Source: Bryobacteraceae bacterium
GTDB taxonomy: Bacteria; Acidobacteriota; Terriglobia; Bryobacterales; Bryobacteraceae
Reading direction: 5' to 3'
NCBI GenBank assembly: GCA_026002855.1
Contig: BPGD01000001.1
Coordinates: 1,992,001 to 2,056,000 of the forward strand
DNA length: 64,000 bases
Below, piece by piece: positions 1 to 10,950 of this stretch (position 1 is its first letter; the number at the start of each line of letters is the position of its first letter). A program made the position numbers and the translations under genes. The notes beneath the pieces were generated by a model, which saw only the letters and a list, made by a program, of their open reading frames with translations, did no database searches and was not told where the DNA came from.

Positions 1-216
1 GCGTGGCGGATCGTGGCCTCGTCGCCCGGGCTGGAAGACCTCTGGCAACTGCACTACTCGCTGGCCGGTGGCAAGGAGGCCAACGTCAGCGAGGAGCGGA
101 TCGCCAACCTGGAGGAGACATGCCAGGGATTCGGCATTGAGGTGGAAGCCACCCCGGACCGCGTTTTCACGGTGCGCAACCAGCGCAACGGGCATGCGAA
201 AACGTACCGCCCCTGA
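1..216 (+). CDS. C-terminal end of a probable MBL-fold metallo-hydrolase (partial)
   Basis: The frame is open from the left edge, so this is the 3' end of a gene that starts outside the window. The visible 71 residues include SSPGLEDLWQLHYSL near the start and end in RNGHAKTYRP. I recall this kind of ending (a short beta-rich 'F-V-N-RN-KTY' tail) from secreted acidobacterial metallo-beta-lactamase-fold proteins. No catalytic motif is visible in the fragment, so the family call rests on tail resemblance only. The in-frame GTG at position 13 is probably internal. The next gene starts about 55 bases downstream on the same strand. Confidence 0.4.
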   Translation, partial: AWRIVASSPGLEDLWQLHYSLAGGKEANVSEERIANLEETCQGFGIEVEATPDRVFTVRNQRNGHAKTYRP

Positions 217-270
217 AAGGGCCGCGCGCGGGCTTGCCACAGGCGGGCGTGTTTGTGCATCAATAGTCAC

Positions 271-708
271 ATGAGGGTGCGCTGGGTCCGCTGGGCCGTG
301 ATTGTTCTTGCAGCCGCTTTTGTGGGCGCGCAGGCTGTGCGGCCGGAGAAGTCGAATCCTCCGGTCGTTGCGCAGAACACGCTTCAGGCGCAGTACGAAG
401 TGCCGCCGGAGGTGCAGCGGATCCTCGAGCGCTCCTGCGGCGACTGCCACTCGAACCGCACGCGCTGGCCCTGGTACAGCCATGTGGCGCCGGTTTCGTG
501 GATGCTGGCCGATCACGTCAAAGACGGCCGGCGCCACTTCAACATGGACGACTTCACCGAGGAGATGTCGCTCAAGGACGTCTGCCAGGAGATCCGCGTC
601 GGCTCCATGCCGCTGAAGGGCTACGTGCTGATGCACCCGGAGGCGAAGCTCACGGGCGCGGAGATCCAGACCGTCTGTGCGTGGACGCGCGAGGCGCGGC
701 CGAAGTGA
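271..708 (+). CDS. Exported haem-binding domain protein with one CxxCH site
   Basis: The 145-residue protein starts with a short basic segment and a hydrophobic stretch (residues 9-23), so it is exported or membrane-anchored. A single c-type haem motif, CGDCH, lies at residues 56-60. It is followed by the aromatic/His-rich NRTRWPWYSHVAP region and a DDF segment typical of the small haem-binding domain family (Pfam Haem_bd). Such proteins are periplasmic redox or haem-carrier components with no defined partner. I chose the ATG at 271 over the in-frame TTG at 253, because it places the basic n-region directly before the hydrophobic core. The hexamer ATCAAT ends 6 bases before the ATG; it is a poor match to the leaderless pattern seen elsewhere in the window. 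Confidence 0.75.
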   Translation: MRVRWVRWAVIVLAAAFVGAQAVRPEKSNPPVVAQNTLQAQYEVPPEVQRILERSCGDCHSNRTRWPWYSHVAPVSWMLADHVKDGRRHFNMDDFTEEMSLKDVCQEIRVGSMPLKGYVLMHPEAKLTGAEIQTVCAWTREARPK

Positions 709-777
709 CGCCCGGCGGCAGGGCGCGGCTGCGCCGGCGCCCGGGATGAGGCAAACTGCAAGAGGAGGTTGGAATCC

Positions 778-1068
778 ATGGCGGAAGCCAAACCGAAGCG
801 CATGGTGCACTGCGTCAAGTTCGGGCGCGAGATGGAGGGCCTCGACGAGGTACCCTTCGACAACCACCCGCTGGGCCAGCGGATCTACGAGAACGTCTCC
901 AAGGAGGCGTGGCGCATGTGGGTGGAGCACATGAAGATGCTGATGAACGAGTACCGCCTGAACCTGGGCACGCGCGAGGCGCAGGAGTTCCTGTTGCGGC
1001 AGATGGAGCAGTACTTCTTCGGCGAAGGCTCGCAGTTGCCGCCGGACTACGTTCCTCCGGAGCGCTGA
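778..1068 (+). CDS. yggX: Probable Fe(II)-trafficking / oxidative damage protection protein (YggX family)
   Basis: The 96-residue cytoplasmic protein matches YggX in length (about 90 residues) and in conserved blocks: MVHCVKFGRE with the conserved Cys at residue 12, PLGQRIYENVSKEAW, MLMNEYRLN, and a C-terminal PPDYVPPE. YggX protects Fe-S enzymes and labile iron under oxidative stress. The start is the ATG at 778, preceded by a strong Shine-Dalgarno (AGAGGAGG); the TTG three codons earlier overlaps that site and is unlikely. It sits 69 bases after a haem-binding protein gene, so the two may share a redox context, but co-transcription is not demonstrated. It converges on the sialidase-like gene on the other strand. 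Confidence 0.88.
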   Translation: MAEAKPKRMVHCVKFGREMEGLDEVPFDNHPLGQRIYENVSKEAWRMWVEHMKMLMNEYRLNLGTREAQEFLLRQMEQYFFGEGSQLPPDYVPPER

Positions 1069-1107
1069 ATTATCTCCGCGCGCCGCCTCCGCACGGCGAA
1101 ACAGGCG

Positions 1108-2253
1108 TCAATATTCGAGCCACGTGCCGGCGATGTGGCGCGTGCCATCGTGCCGCTGGAAGTAATACACGACGAGCGCGCGGCGGCCCGGCAGCGCCAC
1201 GGCCCACGGGTAGCCGAGATCGGCGCCGCCGCCATCGTCACGGAGCGTGAATTCTTCGGCCTCGGCAAAGTCCGTGCACTCCGGGTTCAGGATGCGGGCG
1301 CGGATCCCGTAAGGCGGGTGACGGTATCCGTAGACGAGCAGGACGCGGCCATCTTCCAGCCGCACGGCGTGGAATGGATGTCCGCGCCAGCCCGCGTCCT
1401 GCCAGCCTTGCCAGCGTCCGGCGCGCGGGTCGTAGCGCACCACCACGGCGTGATCGTCGAGTCCGGCGGTGCGGACAAAGGCAACCAGCGCACCGGAAGG
1501 CGTCTCGTAAAGCGATGTCTCGTTGAAGGACACGCGGCTGTCGGAGGCGATCGCGCCGCGGTACCGCCATGTGAGGCCGCCGTCGGCGGACGTCATCCAG
1601 TGGATGTCCGTGCCGGCGGCCCGTTCGCGTCCTTTCGGGTAGGCCACGGCCCAGTGGACGGTGCCATCGCGCGTCTGGCACAGCGCACCGCGGTTGTAAG
1701 CGGGCAGCGGTGCGCCATAGCAGTCCGGCACGTCCCGGCCGGGTGCCGGCGGAGGGGTGATGGGCCCGTGCCAGGTGCGGGCGCCGTCGCGCGAGCGCAC
1801 CAGATATCCGCCCTGGAAGGCGTAATCGCCGAGCCAGACGGCGGCGGGCACGGCATTGCGCACGGCGGGCTCGACATGGATCCACAGATAGGAAGCGCAC
1901 AGGATCGTGCCATCGCGCAACACGAGCAGGCACGGGTCCTGCGAGCCCCCGAGCGGATGGGCAAACAGCAGTTCAGGTTCGCTCGTCCAGCTCCGGCCCG
2001 AGTCGCGCGAGCGGACGAGCACGAGCTGGCTGTTGGCGTCGGTGTGAGTGACGCCCCTGGCGCCCAGGCGGCGGCGCTCGGGCGCGCGCCGGAAGGCCAG
2101 GATCAGCTCGCCGTTGCGAAGCCTGGCCACGGATGGGAACGCACTGTAAAAGCGGTCGTCGGAATAGATGACGACGTCACCTGTCTTGCTCAGGCCCGAC
2201 GATACGAACACGGCCGGAGCCGTCAGCAGCGAGCGGCGCGTCACAAAGCTCAT
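1108..2253 (-). CDS. Exported BNR-repeat sialidase-like protein
   Basis: The 381-residue protein begins MSFVTRRSLLTAP, a twin-arginine-like signal, and continues into a six-bladed-propeller type sequence. Asp-box (BNR) repeats are visible as SRDSGRSW, SRDGARTW and SADGGLTW. The pattern YSAFPSVARLRNGELILAFRR near the N-terminus is typical of the exo-alpha-sialidase superfamily. The real substrate may be another sugar, because many environmental members are not sialidases. I start it at the ATG at 2253 rather than at longer in-frame starts, because this leaves the signal sequence at the N-terminus and places TACAAT 6 bases upstream. It is divergent from the alkaline phosphatase gene with only about 80 bases between the starts. 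Confidence 0.75.
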   Translation of the reverse strand: MSFVTRRSLLTAPAVFVSSGLSKTGDVVIYSDDRFYSAFPSVARLRNGELILAFRRAPERRRLGARGVTHTDANSQLVLVRSRDSGRSWTSEPELLFAHPLGGSQDPCLLVLRDGTILCASYLWIHVEPAVRNAVPAAVWLGDYAFQGGYLVRSRDGARTWHGPITPPPAPGRDVPDCYGAPLPAYNRGALCQTRDGTVHWAVAYPKGRERAAGTDIHWMTSADGGLTWRYRGAIASDSRVSFNETSLYETPSGALVAFVRTAGLDDHAVVVRYDPRAGRWQGWQDAGWRGHPFHAVRLEDGRVLLVYGYRHPPYGIRARILNPECTDFAEAEEFTLRDDGGGADLGYPWAVALPGRRALVVYYFQRHDGTRHIAGTWLEY

Positions 2254-2259
2254 GCCGGG

Positions 2260-2265
2260 ATTGTA
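2260..2265 (-). promoter_or_regulatory. -10-like TACAAT placed for leaderless transcription
   Basis: On the minus strand TACAAT is followed by six bases and then the ATG at 2253. A start site about 7 bases after the hexamer would fall on or next to the start codon. No Shine-Dalgarno sequence precedes this ATG. Confidence 0.5.
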
Positions 2266-2317
2266 CATGGCGAGGCCTGTCATCCGGCTGAAACAGCGGC
2301 AGGCGGTCGCGCGCGGA

Positions 2318-2323
2318 TACAAT
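2318..2323 (+). promoter_or_regulatory. -10-like TACAAT next to the alkaline phosphatase start
   Basis: TACAAT is followed by 7 bases and the ATG at 2331, so a transcript would begin at the start codon or one base before it. There is no purine-rich ribosome-binding site in between. Confidence 0.5.
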
Positions 2324-2330
2324 CTTGTCC

Positions 2331-3443
2331 ATGCGCAGGTTCATCCTCTCAGCAATCACTTCTCTGCTGCTGCTTTCGCCCGCCATGGCGCAGAAGCGGG
2401 CAAAGAACGTCATCCTGTTCCTCGCCGACGCGGCCGGAGTGCCAACGGTCAGCGCCGCCAGCCTCCACGGCTACGGCGAGCCGCTGAAGCTGTACGTCCA
2501 GAGCTGGCCCCACATGGGGCTGATGGACACGACCACCGCCAGCGCCTACGTCACCGACTCGGCCGCGGGCATGACCGCCATCGTCACCGGAGTGAAGACG
2601 CAAAACGGCGTCATCAGCATGGGCCCGGACACCGAGCGCGGAAAGAAGGACGGGCGCATCCTGAAGACGCTGCTTGAGTACGCCGAAGAGAAAGGCCTGG
2701 CCACCGGCGTTCTGACCAACGTTTCCATAGCCGACGCCACTCCGGCGGCCTGCTACGGCCACGCCAACGACCGGCGCAAGCAGGGGGAACTGTTCCTGCA
2801 AATCTTCCGCCCGCGCTTTGGGGACGGGCCGGACGTCGTCATCGGCGCCGGCCGCAAGACCATCTGGAGCCAGGCGGGCAGCGAGATTGAAACGGCGGCG
2901 CAGAAGGCGGGCCGCAGGATCTATGCCTCGCTTGCGGACGTCCCGGAGAGCGAAAGGCGGCCCATCGTCGTCAGCGAGGGCGAGATGGACGTGGCCGCGG
3001 CCGCGCGCCGGGCGCTGAAGCTGCTCTCGGCCAACCGCAGGGGATATTTCCTGATGATCGAGTGGGACGCGCACACCGACAACCCGCGCCAGGGGCTGGA
3101 CAACCTGGTGAGGTTCGACAGGCTGATCCGCGAGATCGCCTCGCAGGTGAACCTGAACGACACGCTGCTCGTCTTCACGGCCGACCACTCCTTCGAGCTC
3201 CGCATCACCGGGGGCCGGCGCGGCGTGCCGCTGCTGGAAGGACTCGACGAGTGGATGTCCGGCCACAGCCAGAAGGATGAGATCCGCATTCCGGCGCTGC
3301 GGGTGGGCCACTCGCACACGGGCGAGGAGGTGCTGATCGCCGCCATGGGCGCGGGCGCGGAGCGCGTGCGCGGCTATATGCCGAACACGCGGGTCTTCGA
3401 GATCATCATGCAGGCCTGGGGCTGGCGTCCCGAGCCGCGCTGA
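2331..3443 (+). CDS. Exported alkaline phosphatase
   Basis: The 370-residue phosphomonoesterase carries a signal peptide (RFILSAITSLLLLSPAMAQ). Family motifs are in the expected order: the metal-binding ILFLADAAG block, the nucleophile block VTDSAAGMTA, EWDAHTDNP, and FTADHSFE, where classical PhoA has TADHE. This predicts a periplasmic metal-dependent alkaline phosphatase releasing phosphate from organic esters. At 370 residues it is on the short side for the PhoA family. I start it at the ATG at 2331, which gives the canonical signal peptide, not the TTG at 2325. It is divergent from the sialidase-like gene. Confidence 0.85.
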   Translation: MRRFILSAITSLLLLSPAMAQKRAKNVILFLADAAGVPTVSAASLHGYGEPLKLYVQSWPHMGLMDTTTASAYVTDSAAGMTAIVTGVKTQNGVISMGPDTERGKKDGRILKTLLEYAEEKGLATGVLTNVSIADATPAACYGHANDRRKQGELFLQIFRPRFGDGPDVVIGAGRKTIWSQAGSEIETAAQKAGRRIYASLADVPESERRPIVVSEGEMDVAAAARRALKLLSANRRGYFLMIEWDAHTDNPRQGLDNLVRFDRLIREIASQVNLNDTLLVFTADHSFELRITGGRRGVPLLEGLDEWMSGHSQKDEIRIPALRVGHSHTGEEVLIAAMGAGAERVRGYMPNTRVFEIIMQAWGWRPEPR

Positions 3444-3740
3444 GCGTCTGGAACGATGGCGCGCGGACGCAAACGGGCGAGATGCCCTGACGGTTGCGTC
3501 TTGCGTTCCCGTGCATGAACCGCGGCGCGGGCGGAGAAAGCGGGGCGGGATTTCGCAAGCGAACGATGCCACGATCGGCATCCCGTGCCACGACCCGCGC
3601 CTGTTGCGGGCCTCGAGGCTCCGGTTCCGTCAGGCCTGCGAGAGCACGCGTTGAGGGCACGGAAACGTCCGCCTGATTTTGGTTCGCCCACATGCGCTCT
3701 TTGTCAGGCCCGGGCGTTTGGGCCCTGATAGACTGGCGGC
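3444..3740 (+). other. Intergenic region with two imperfect hairpins, no gene seen
   Basis: No coding frame here is convincing. Inverted arms GACGCAA (3466-3472) and TTGCGTC (3494-3500) enclose a smaller GGGC/GCCC stem and could end transcription of the phosphatase gene. A second dyad of TCAGG and CCTGA arms (about 3704-3728) abuts the -10-like hexamer of the fructokinase gene and could be an operator. Confidence 0.35.
3729..3734 (+). promoter_or_regulatory. -10-like TAGACT placed for leaderless transcription
   Basis: TAGACT is followed by GGCGGC and the ATG at 3741, the same 6-base spacing seen at several other genes in the window. There is no Shine-Dalgarno sequence. Confidence 0.5.
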
Positions 3741-4586
3741 ATGCCGCGGTACGGAGCCCTGGAAGCGGGCGGGACGAAATTCCTGGCAGCGGTGGGAGAG
3801 GATCCGCTCCGGCTGGAAAACATCACGCGCATTCCCACGTCGAATGAGCCGGCCGAGACGATGGAAGCGGTGATTGACTATTTCCTCCGTGCCGGCCCGC
3901 TCGAGTCCCTTGGGGTGGCGACTTTCGGGCCGGTGGATCTCGCCACCGGGCGCATCACCACGACGCCGAAGCTCGCCTGGAGGGATTATCCGCTGCGGGA
4001 GACGCTGGCTCGCGCGCTGGGAGTGCCTGTCGTCCTGGATACGGACGTCAACGGCGCCGCGCTGGCCGAGGCCCGCCTGGGAGCCGGCCGGGGCGTGGAC
4101 GACCTGGTCTATTTCACCGTGGGGACGGGCATTGGCGGGGGAGCCATCACGGGCGGACGTCTGCTGCACGGACGGATGCATCCGGAGATGGGCCATCTGC
4201 TGGTGCGCCGCGCGCCGGGAGAAGCGGCGGACTTCCGGGGCGTCTGCCCGTATCACGCCGACTGTCTGGAAGGCATGGCGAGCGGGCCGGCGATCGAGGC
4301 GCGCTGGGGCGCCACGCCCGAGTCCCTGCCCGCCCGGCATGCGGCCTGGCGGCTGGAGGCGGACTATCTCGCTCAGGCCTGCATGGCGGCCGTGTGCGTC
4401 CTTTCCCCGAGCGTGATCGTTCTCGGTGGCGGCGTGATGGAGCAGGAGCAGCTCCTCGAGATGGTGCGGCAGCGGCTGAACGAATACGCGCAGCGCTATT
4501 TCCCGCTGCCGCGGATCGAACGGCCGGCGCTGGAACATCCGGGCCTGAGCGGAGCGATGATGCTCGCCATGAAGGCGGCCCGGTGA
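3741..4586 (+). CDS. ROK-family fructokinase-like sugar kinase
   Basis: The 281-residue cytoplasmic kinase has the ROK hallmarks: an N-terminal phosphate-binding GALEAGGTKF, DTDVNGAALAEA, FTVGTGIGGG, and the zinc-binding run HPEMGH followed by CPYHADCLEG. That arrangement (His-x4-His plus Cys and His ligands) is typical of bacterial ROK fructokinases of the B. subtilis GmuE (YdhR) type. The predicted reaction is ATP-dependent phosphorylation of fructose at C6, though mannose or another hexose is possible. The gene appears monocistronic and runs toward the convergent ATP synthase operon across about 280 bases that hold nothing recognisable. Confidence 0.83.
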   Translation: MPRYGALEAGGTKFLAAVGEDPLRLENITRIPTSNEPAETMEAVIDYFLRAGPLESLGVATFGPVDLATGRITTTPKLAWRDYPLRETLARALGVPVVLDTDVNGAALAEARLGAGRGVDDLVYFTVGTGIGGGAITGGRLLHGRMHPEMGHLLVRRAPGEAADFRGVCPYHADCLEGMASGPAIEARWGATPESLPARHAAWRLEADYLAQACMAAVCVLSPSVIVLGGGVMEQEQLLEMVRQRLNEYAQRYFPLPRIERPALEHPGLSGAMMLAMKAAR

Positions 4587-4864
4587 GAAAAAACATTTCT
4601 TCGGAAACACGTTGAGAGGCGGCGGCCGGTGATTCGCGCGTCATCCGGACGGGGCCGCGCGTCGGCGTTGACGGCGCGCGCAGGAGCGGATTGCGGCCGC
4701 AGTGGCACCCGGGGGCGGGCGGCGCTCAACCTGGACGGGAACGGGATCCGGCCACGGGTCGTTCGCCGCCCGCCGCTGCCTTCCCGGAGCATCGCCGGCC
4801 GGCCCTGGTGTGTCTCCCTTTGCGGGGCCCTGTTGCCCCATGAGCCGGGCCGTATCAGCGCCGG

Positions 4865-5272
4865 TTACTTGTGGGCGGCGGCTTCCAGGCGGGCCTGAGC
4901 GCGGCGGAGCGCGTTGAGGGCCCGGGCGATGTCGACGTCCGGCGTCGGATTCATGATGCGCTCATTGGCGCGCTTGAGGGCGGCCTGGGCGCGGGCGACG
5001 TCGATTTCATCGGCGTTCTCGGCGCGGTTGGCGAGCACGCGGATGCGGTCCGGACCCACCTCGACATAGCCGCCGATGATGGACATCCACTTCTTCTGCC
5101 CGTTTTCGAGCTCGTAGATGAGGACGCCGATACCCAGTTCAGACAGCAGCGGCGCGTGGTCGGGCAGGATGCCGAGGTAGCCGTTGGCCGCGGGCACCTG
5201 CGCCTGCCGCACGTTCTCCCGCAGCAGGAGCCGCTCGGGCGTGGCCACTTCAAGGCGCAGCAGGGCAGACAT
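4865..5272 (-). CDS. atpC: ATP synthase F1 epsilon subunit
   Basis: The 135-residue protein opens with LRLEVATPERLLL and continues with an NGYLGILPDHAPLL block, the beta-sandwich signature of the epsilon subunit. The C-terminal half is the two-helix regulatory domain (AAHK end). It forms part of the rotating central stalk of F1. It is the last gene of the minus-strand operon; its ATG lies only three bases after the atpD stop, so translation is probably coupled. Length is normal for the family. Confidence 0.95.
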   Translation of the reverse strand: MSALLRLEVATPERLLLRENVRQAQVPAANGYLGILPDHAPLLSELGIGVLIYELENGQKKWMSIIGGYVEVGPDRIRVLANRAENADEIDVARAQAALKRANERIMNPTPDVDIARALNALRRAQARLEAAAHK

Positions 5273-5275
5273 GGC

Positions 5276-7604
<2,329 letters not shown>

Positions 7605-7620
7605 GGGGCCTCCGCGCGGG

Positions 7621-9147
7621 CTACTTCAGCTTGTGTTCGGCCTTGAAGCGCTGCTTGAATTCAGCGAGCATCGCTTCCATGCGCGCCTTCAGGTCCTCGC
7701 TGATGGCCTTCTTTTCGCGGATCTCGGCGAGGATCTCCGGGTGGGAAGCGTCGGCGAAGCGGTAGAGCTCGGCCTCGAACGGCTGGCAGGCCTCCACCGG
7801 CAGGTCGTCCAGATAGCCGTTGACGCCGGCGAACAGGATCAGCACCTGTTTTTCGACGGGCAGCGGGCGGTATTGCGGCTGCTTGAGGATCTCGGTGAGG
7901 CGGCGGCCGCGGTTGAGCTGGGCCTGCGAGGCCTTGTCGAGGTCGGAGCCGAACTGCGCGAAGGCGGCCAGGGCGCGGTACTGGGCAAGCTCCAGGCGGA
8001 GCGAGCCGGCCACCTGTTTCATCGCCTTGATCTGCGCGTTGCCGCCGACGCGGCTGACCGAGATGCCCACGTCCACGGCGGGACGGATGTTCGAGTTGAA
8101 CAGGTCCGCCTGAAGATAGATCTGGCCGTCGGTGATCGAGATGACGTTGGTGGGAATATAGGCTGAGACGTCGCCGGCCTGCGTTTCAATAAACGGCAGC
8201 GCGGTGAGCGAGCCGCCGCCGAGCTTGTCGTTGAGCTTGGCGGCGCGCTCGAGCAGGCGCGAGTGCAGGTAGAAGACGTCGCCGGGGTAAGCCTCGCGGC
8301 CGGGCGGACGGCGCAGCAGCAGCGAAATCTCGCGGTAGGCGGCCGCCTGCTTGCTGAGGTCGTCGTAGACGCAGAGGGCGTGTCCGCCGCGGTCGCGGAA
8401 GTATTCGCCCATGGCGCAGCCGGCGTAGGGCGCCAGGTACTGAAGAGCGGCGGACTCACTGGCGGTGGCGGCGACGACGATGGTGTAGTCCATGGCGCCA
8501 TGCTCGGTGAGCGTCTTGACGACCTGGGCGACGGTGGAGCGCTTCTGGCCGATGGCGACGTAGATGCAGATGACGTCCTGGCCCTTCTGGTTGATGATCG
8601 TGTCGATGGCGATGGCGGTCTTGCCGGTCTGGCGGTCGCCGATGATGAGCTCGCGCTGGCCGCGGCCGATGGGGATCATCGCGTCGATGGCCTTGATGCC
8701 GGTCTGGAGCGGTTCGCGCACGGGCTTGCGGTCGACGACGCCGGGTGCGAGGCGCTCGACCGGGCCGTAGTGTTCGGTGCGGATGGGGCCCTTGTCGTCG
8801 ATGGGCTCGCCGAGGGCGTTGACGACGCGGCCAATGAGCGCTTCGCCGACGGGCACGGACATGATGCGCCGCGTGCGGCGGACTTCGTCGCCCTCCCTGA
8901 TCAGGTGGGTCTCGCCGAACAGCACGACGCCGACCTCGTCCTCTTCGAGGTTCATGGCGAGGCCGACGACGCCGTGGGGCAGCTCGACGAGCTCGCCCGC
9001 CATTACCCGGTCAAGGCCGTGAACGCGGGCGATGCCGTCGCCCACCGTCACCACGTAGCCGGTCTCGGCGACCTCGACCGCCTTGTCGTAACTTTCGATC
9101 TCCTCCCGCAGCACGCGGGCGATTTCATCGGCACGAATCTGAGCCAT
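7621..9147 (-). CDS. atpA: ATP synthase F1 alpha subunit
   Basis: The 508-residue non-catalytic nucleotide-binding subunit contains Walker [23 protein letters not shown]-like sequence (here [14 protein letters not shown]), and the [12 protein letters not shown] region near the end of the nucleotide-binding domain. It alternates with beta in the F1 hexamer. A Shine-Dalgarno-like AGGA lies upstream of the ATG at 9147. Confidence 0.98.
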   Translation of the reverse strand: MAQIRADEIARVLREEIESYDKAVEVAETGYVVTVGDGIARVHGLDRVMAGELVELPHGVVGLAMNLEEDEVGVVLFGETHLIREGDEVRRTRRIMSVPVGEALIGRVVNALGEPIDDKGPIRTEHYGPVERLAPGVVDRKPVREPLQTGIKAIDAMIPIGRGQRELIIGDRQTGKTAIAIDTIINQKGQDVICIYVAIGQKRSTVAQVVKTLTEHGAMDYTIVVAATASESAALQYLAPYAGCAMGEYFRDRGGHALCVYDDLSKQAAAYREISLLLRRPPGREAYPGDVFYLHSRLLERAAKLNDKLGGGSLTALPFIETQAGDVSAYIPTNVISITDGQIYLQADLFNSNIRPAVDVGISVSRVGGNAQIKAMKQVAGSLRLELAQYRALAAFAQFGSDLDKASQAQLNRGRRLTEILKQPQYRPLPVEKQVLILFAGVNGYLDDLPVEACQPFEAELYRFADASHPEILAEIREKKAISEDLKARMEAMLAEFKQRFKAEHKLK

Positions 9148-9175
9148 AGGTCTGTTCCTGTCCTGTCAGCCTGCG

Positions 9176-9730
9176 TCAACTTCCGCTGGCGAGCCGCCGC
9201 CGCAACGCCTCCAGATGGCCGCGCACGGAGCCGTCGAAGACCGACGAGCCCACCTTTACGACAACGCCGCCGAGCAGCGAGTCATCCACGAGGTAACCGC
9301 AGCGCACCTGCCCGCCGGTGACGGCGGCGAGCTTCGCCTCGAGCGCCCGTTTCTGCGCGTCCGTGGCGGGCAGCGCCGTGCGAACTTCGGCGCGGACAAT
9401 ACCTTCGGCCTCGTCGAGCAGCGCCTGGTAGCGGTCTCGGATCTCCGGCAGCAGCGCCAGCCGGCGCTTCTTCGTCACCACGTTGAGAAAATTCCGCACC
9501 GGGCGGCCCGCGCCAATGGCCTCGCAGAGCCGCGCGATCACGCGCATCTTCTGCGGATGCTCGACCACCGGGGAAAGCAGCACAATCCGCAGGTCGCGGC
9601 TCGAACGGAAGACTTCGGTGAAACGCGACAGCTCCTCGAGCGCCGCCTCGGCCGCGGCTGCGCCGCCGGCATCCCGCGCGACTTCGAGCAGCGCTTTCGC
9701 GTACTGGTTGGCGAGAGCGAGTTCCGCCAT
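9176..9730 (-). CDS. atpH: ATP synthase F1 delta subunit
   Basis: The 184-residue protein matches the OSCP/delta family: N-terminal LANQYAKALLEVAR, a central FLNVVTKKRRLALLPEI block, and the C-terminal GGVVVKVGSSVFDGSVRG motif that contacts the peripheral stalk. It joins F1 to the b subunits. It lies between the second b gene and atpA, which is the standard order. Confidence 0.95.
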   Translation of the reverse strand: MAELALANQYAKALLEVARDAGGAAAAEAALEELSRFTEVFRSSRDLRIVLLSPVVEHPQKMRVIARLCEAIGAGRPVRNFLNVVTKKRRLALLPEIRDRYQALLDEAEGIVRAEVRTALPATDAQKRALEAKLAAVTGGQVRCGYLVDDSLLGGVVVKVGSSVFDGSVRGHLEALRRRLASGS

Positions 9731-9739
9731 TCCGTCCCC

Positions 9740-10312
9740 CTAGTTCTTCTGGCCCTGCGCGTCGCCGAGCGAGCGGATGAAGCGGTCCACCAGCCGCTCC
9801 TGCGCGCCCGCGGCGGCCTCCGCGGCCAGCCGCCCGGCGGCGAGCTCAATGGCCAGGTCCGCGGCCATGGCGCGGAGCTCCTTTCTGGCGTGATCCAGGG
9901 CGGAGGCGATCTCAAGCTGCGCCTGCTGCTCCACCTTTTCGAGCAGCCGCTTCGTTTCCTCTTCCATCTGGCGGGCTTCCACCGCCATCTCCTCGGCGGC
10001 GCGGCGGCGGAGCGCTTCGATCTCACGCTCCAGCCCGGCCACCTTTTCCTCCACCGCCCGGGTCTGGCGTTCCGTCTCGGCGGCCTTTTTCTGCGCCTGT
10101 TCGAGGGATTTCAGGATCTGCTTCTGTTGGCCACCCAGGGCCGGCACGCCAAACTTCGCGATCAGATAGCCGAGGCCGCCGGCGAGGATGGCGAAATTGA
10201 ACCACTTGTACCAGATGTAAGGGTCGCCGGCGTGCGCCTCGCCGTGGCCGCCGGCTTCCGAGGCAAGAGCCAGCGCCGCGGCGCCGGCCAGCAGGCAGAG
10301 CGTGCGGATCAT
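9740..10312 (-). CDS. atpF: ATP synthase F0 b-type subunit, second copy, with extra N-terminal hydrophobic segment
   Basis: The 190-residue protein begins with a signal-peptide-like stretch (residues 1-18), then a His/Gly-rich linker. It continues with a b-type membrane segment (WFNFAILAGGLGYLIAKFG) and a long charged coiled coil ending in a helical dimerisation region. This is the peripheral stalk. The extra N-terminal segment is common in b subunits of some acidobacteria and delta-proteobacteria and is probably cleaved. Its ATG overlaps the stop of the upstream b-type gene (ATGA), so the two are translationally coupled and likely form a b/b' heterodimer. Which of the two is formally b or b' is unclear. 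Confidence 0.88.
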   Translation of the reverse strand: MIRTLCLLAGAAALALASEAGGHGEAHAGDPYIWYKWFNFAILAGGLGYLIAKFGVPALGGQQKQILKSLEQAQKKAAETERQTRAVEEKVAGLEREIEALRRRAAEEMAVEARQMEEETKRLLEKVEQQAQLEIASALDHARKELRAMAADLAIELAAGRLAAEAAAGAQERLVDRFIRSLGDAQGQKN

Positions 10313-10758
10313 TGCGTCCTCCCGGCGAGCACCATCTTTGTGATCGTTTCCGCCAGCGCCGACGCCTGGGCGCGGAGGGCTTCTCCGGCCTGCGCCGCTT
10401 CGGCCGCGATCCGGGCACGGGCCGCCTCCACGCGCTCGCGCGCCCGCTGGCGCGCCTCGGCCAGAGCGGCCGCCTGCCGCGCGGCCATCTGCCTGCGTTC
10501 CGCTTCCTGCTGATCGAAGATTTCCGCCTGCGCCTGCCGGAGACTGTCCTCGTATTCGCGCAGCTTCGCCCGCGCGCGTTCCAGCGCCGCCTCGCAGGAC
10601 TCCAGCACTCCGTCGGTGCGCCGGTGGCGCTCTTCCATCACGCGGTCCAGCGATTCGAAGAGGACTTTCTTGAGGAACCAGTGGAGGGCAATGACGAGGA
10701 AAAACGTGGGCAAGGCTCGAACGAGGATGCCTTGCAGGGCATGGAGGATCTGTTCCAT
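10309..10758 (-). CDS. atpF: ATP synthase F0 b-type subunit, first copy
   Basis: The 149-residue protein has one N-terminal membrane segment (ALPTFFLVIALHWFLKKVLF) followed by an almost uninterrupted charged, Ala/Glu/Arg-rich coiled coil. That is the classic b/b' topology, without the extra leader seen in the next gene. It is the first gene of the ATP synthase operon, and genes for subunits a (atpB) and c (atpE), which usually precede b, are absent upstream. The ATG at 10758 follows a promoter and a leader of about 85 bases without an obvious Shine-Dalgarno sequence. Confidence 0.87.
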   Translation of the reverse strand: MEQILHALQGILVRALPTFFLVIALHWFLKKVLFESLDRVMEERHRRTDGVLESCEAALERARAKLREYEDSLRQAQAEIFDQQEAERRQMAARQAAALAEARQRARERVEAARARIAAEAAQAGEALRAQASALAETITKMVLAGRTQ

Positions 10759-10849
10759 CGCGTCGCGTTTCTAGTTCTGAAGCGGCTAGGTTCGGAAGCG
10801 GAACCGAGGACCTGAAGGGGCAGCCGACAACGCGCTGGCCCAACAAAAA

Positions 10850-10879
10850 AGGCTATCACGCTCTGAATCGGGGGGTCAA
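10850..10879 (-). promoter_or_regulatory. Sigma70-type promoter of the ATP synthase operon
   Basis: On the minus strand TTGACC (10879-10874) and TAGCCT (10855-10850) are separated by 18 bases. This close match to housekeeping promoters lies about 90 bases before the first b gene, giving a leader of roughly 85 bases. Confidence 0.65.
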
Positions 10880-10950
10880 TTGCGGAGGCGCGGCGCGCGG
10901 CAGCCGGGGCCTGCGGGTCCCGGCCGCCGGACGAGGATATCCGCCCGATT

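Noticed and set aside
3464-3500. Possible c-di-GMP riboswitch (GGACGCAAA)
   Set aside because: Only this short string resembles the GEMM motif. The rest of the fold and the position after a stop codon do not fit.
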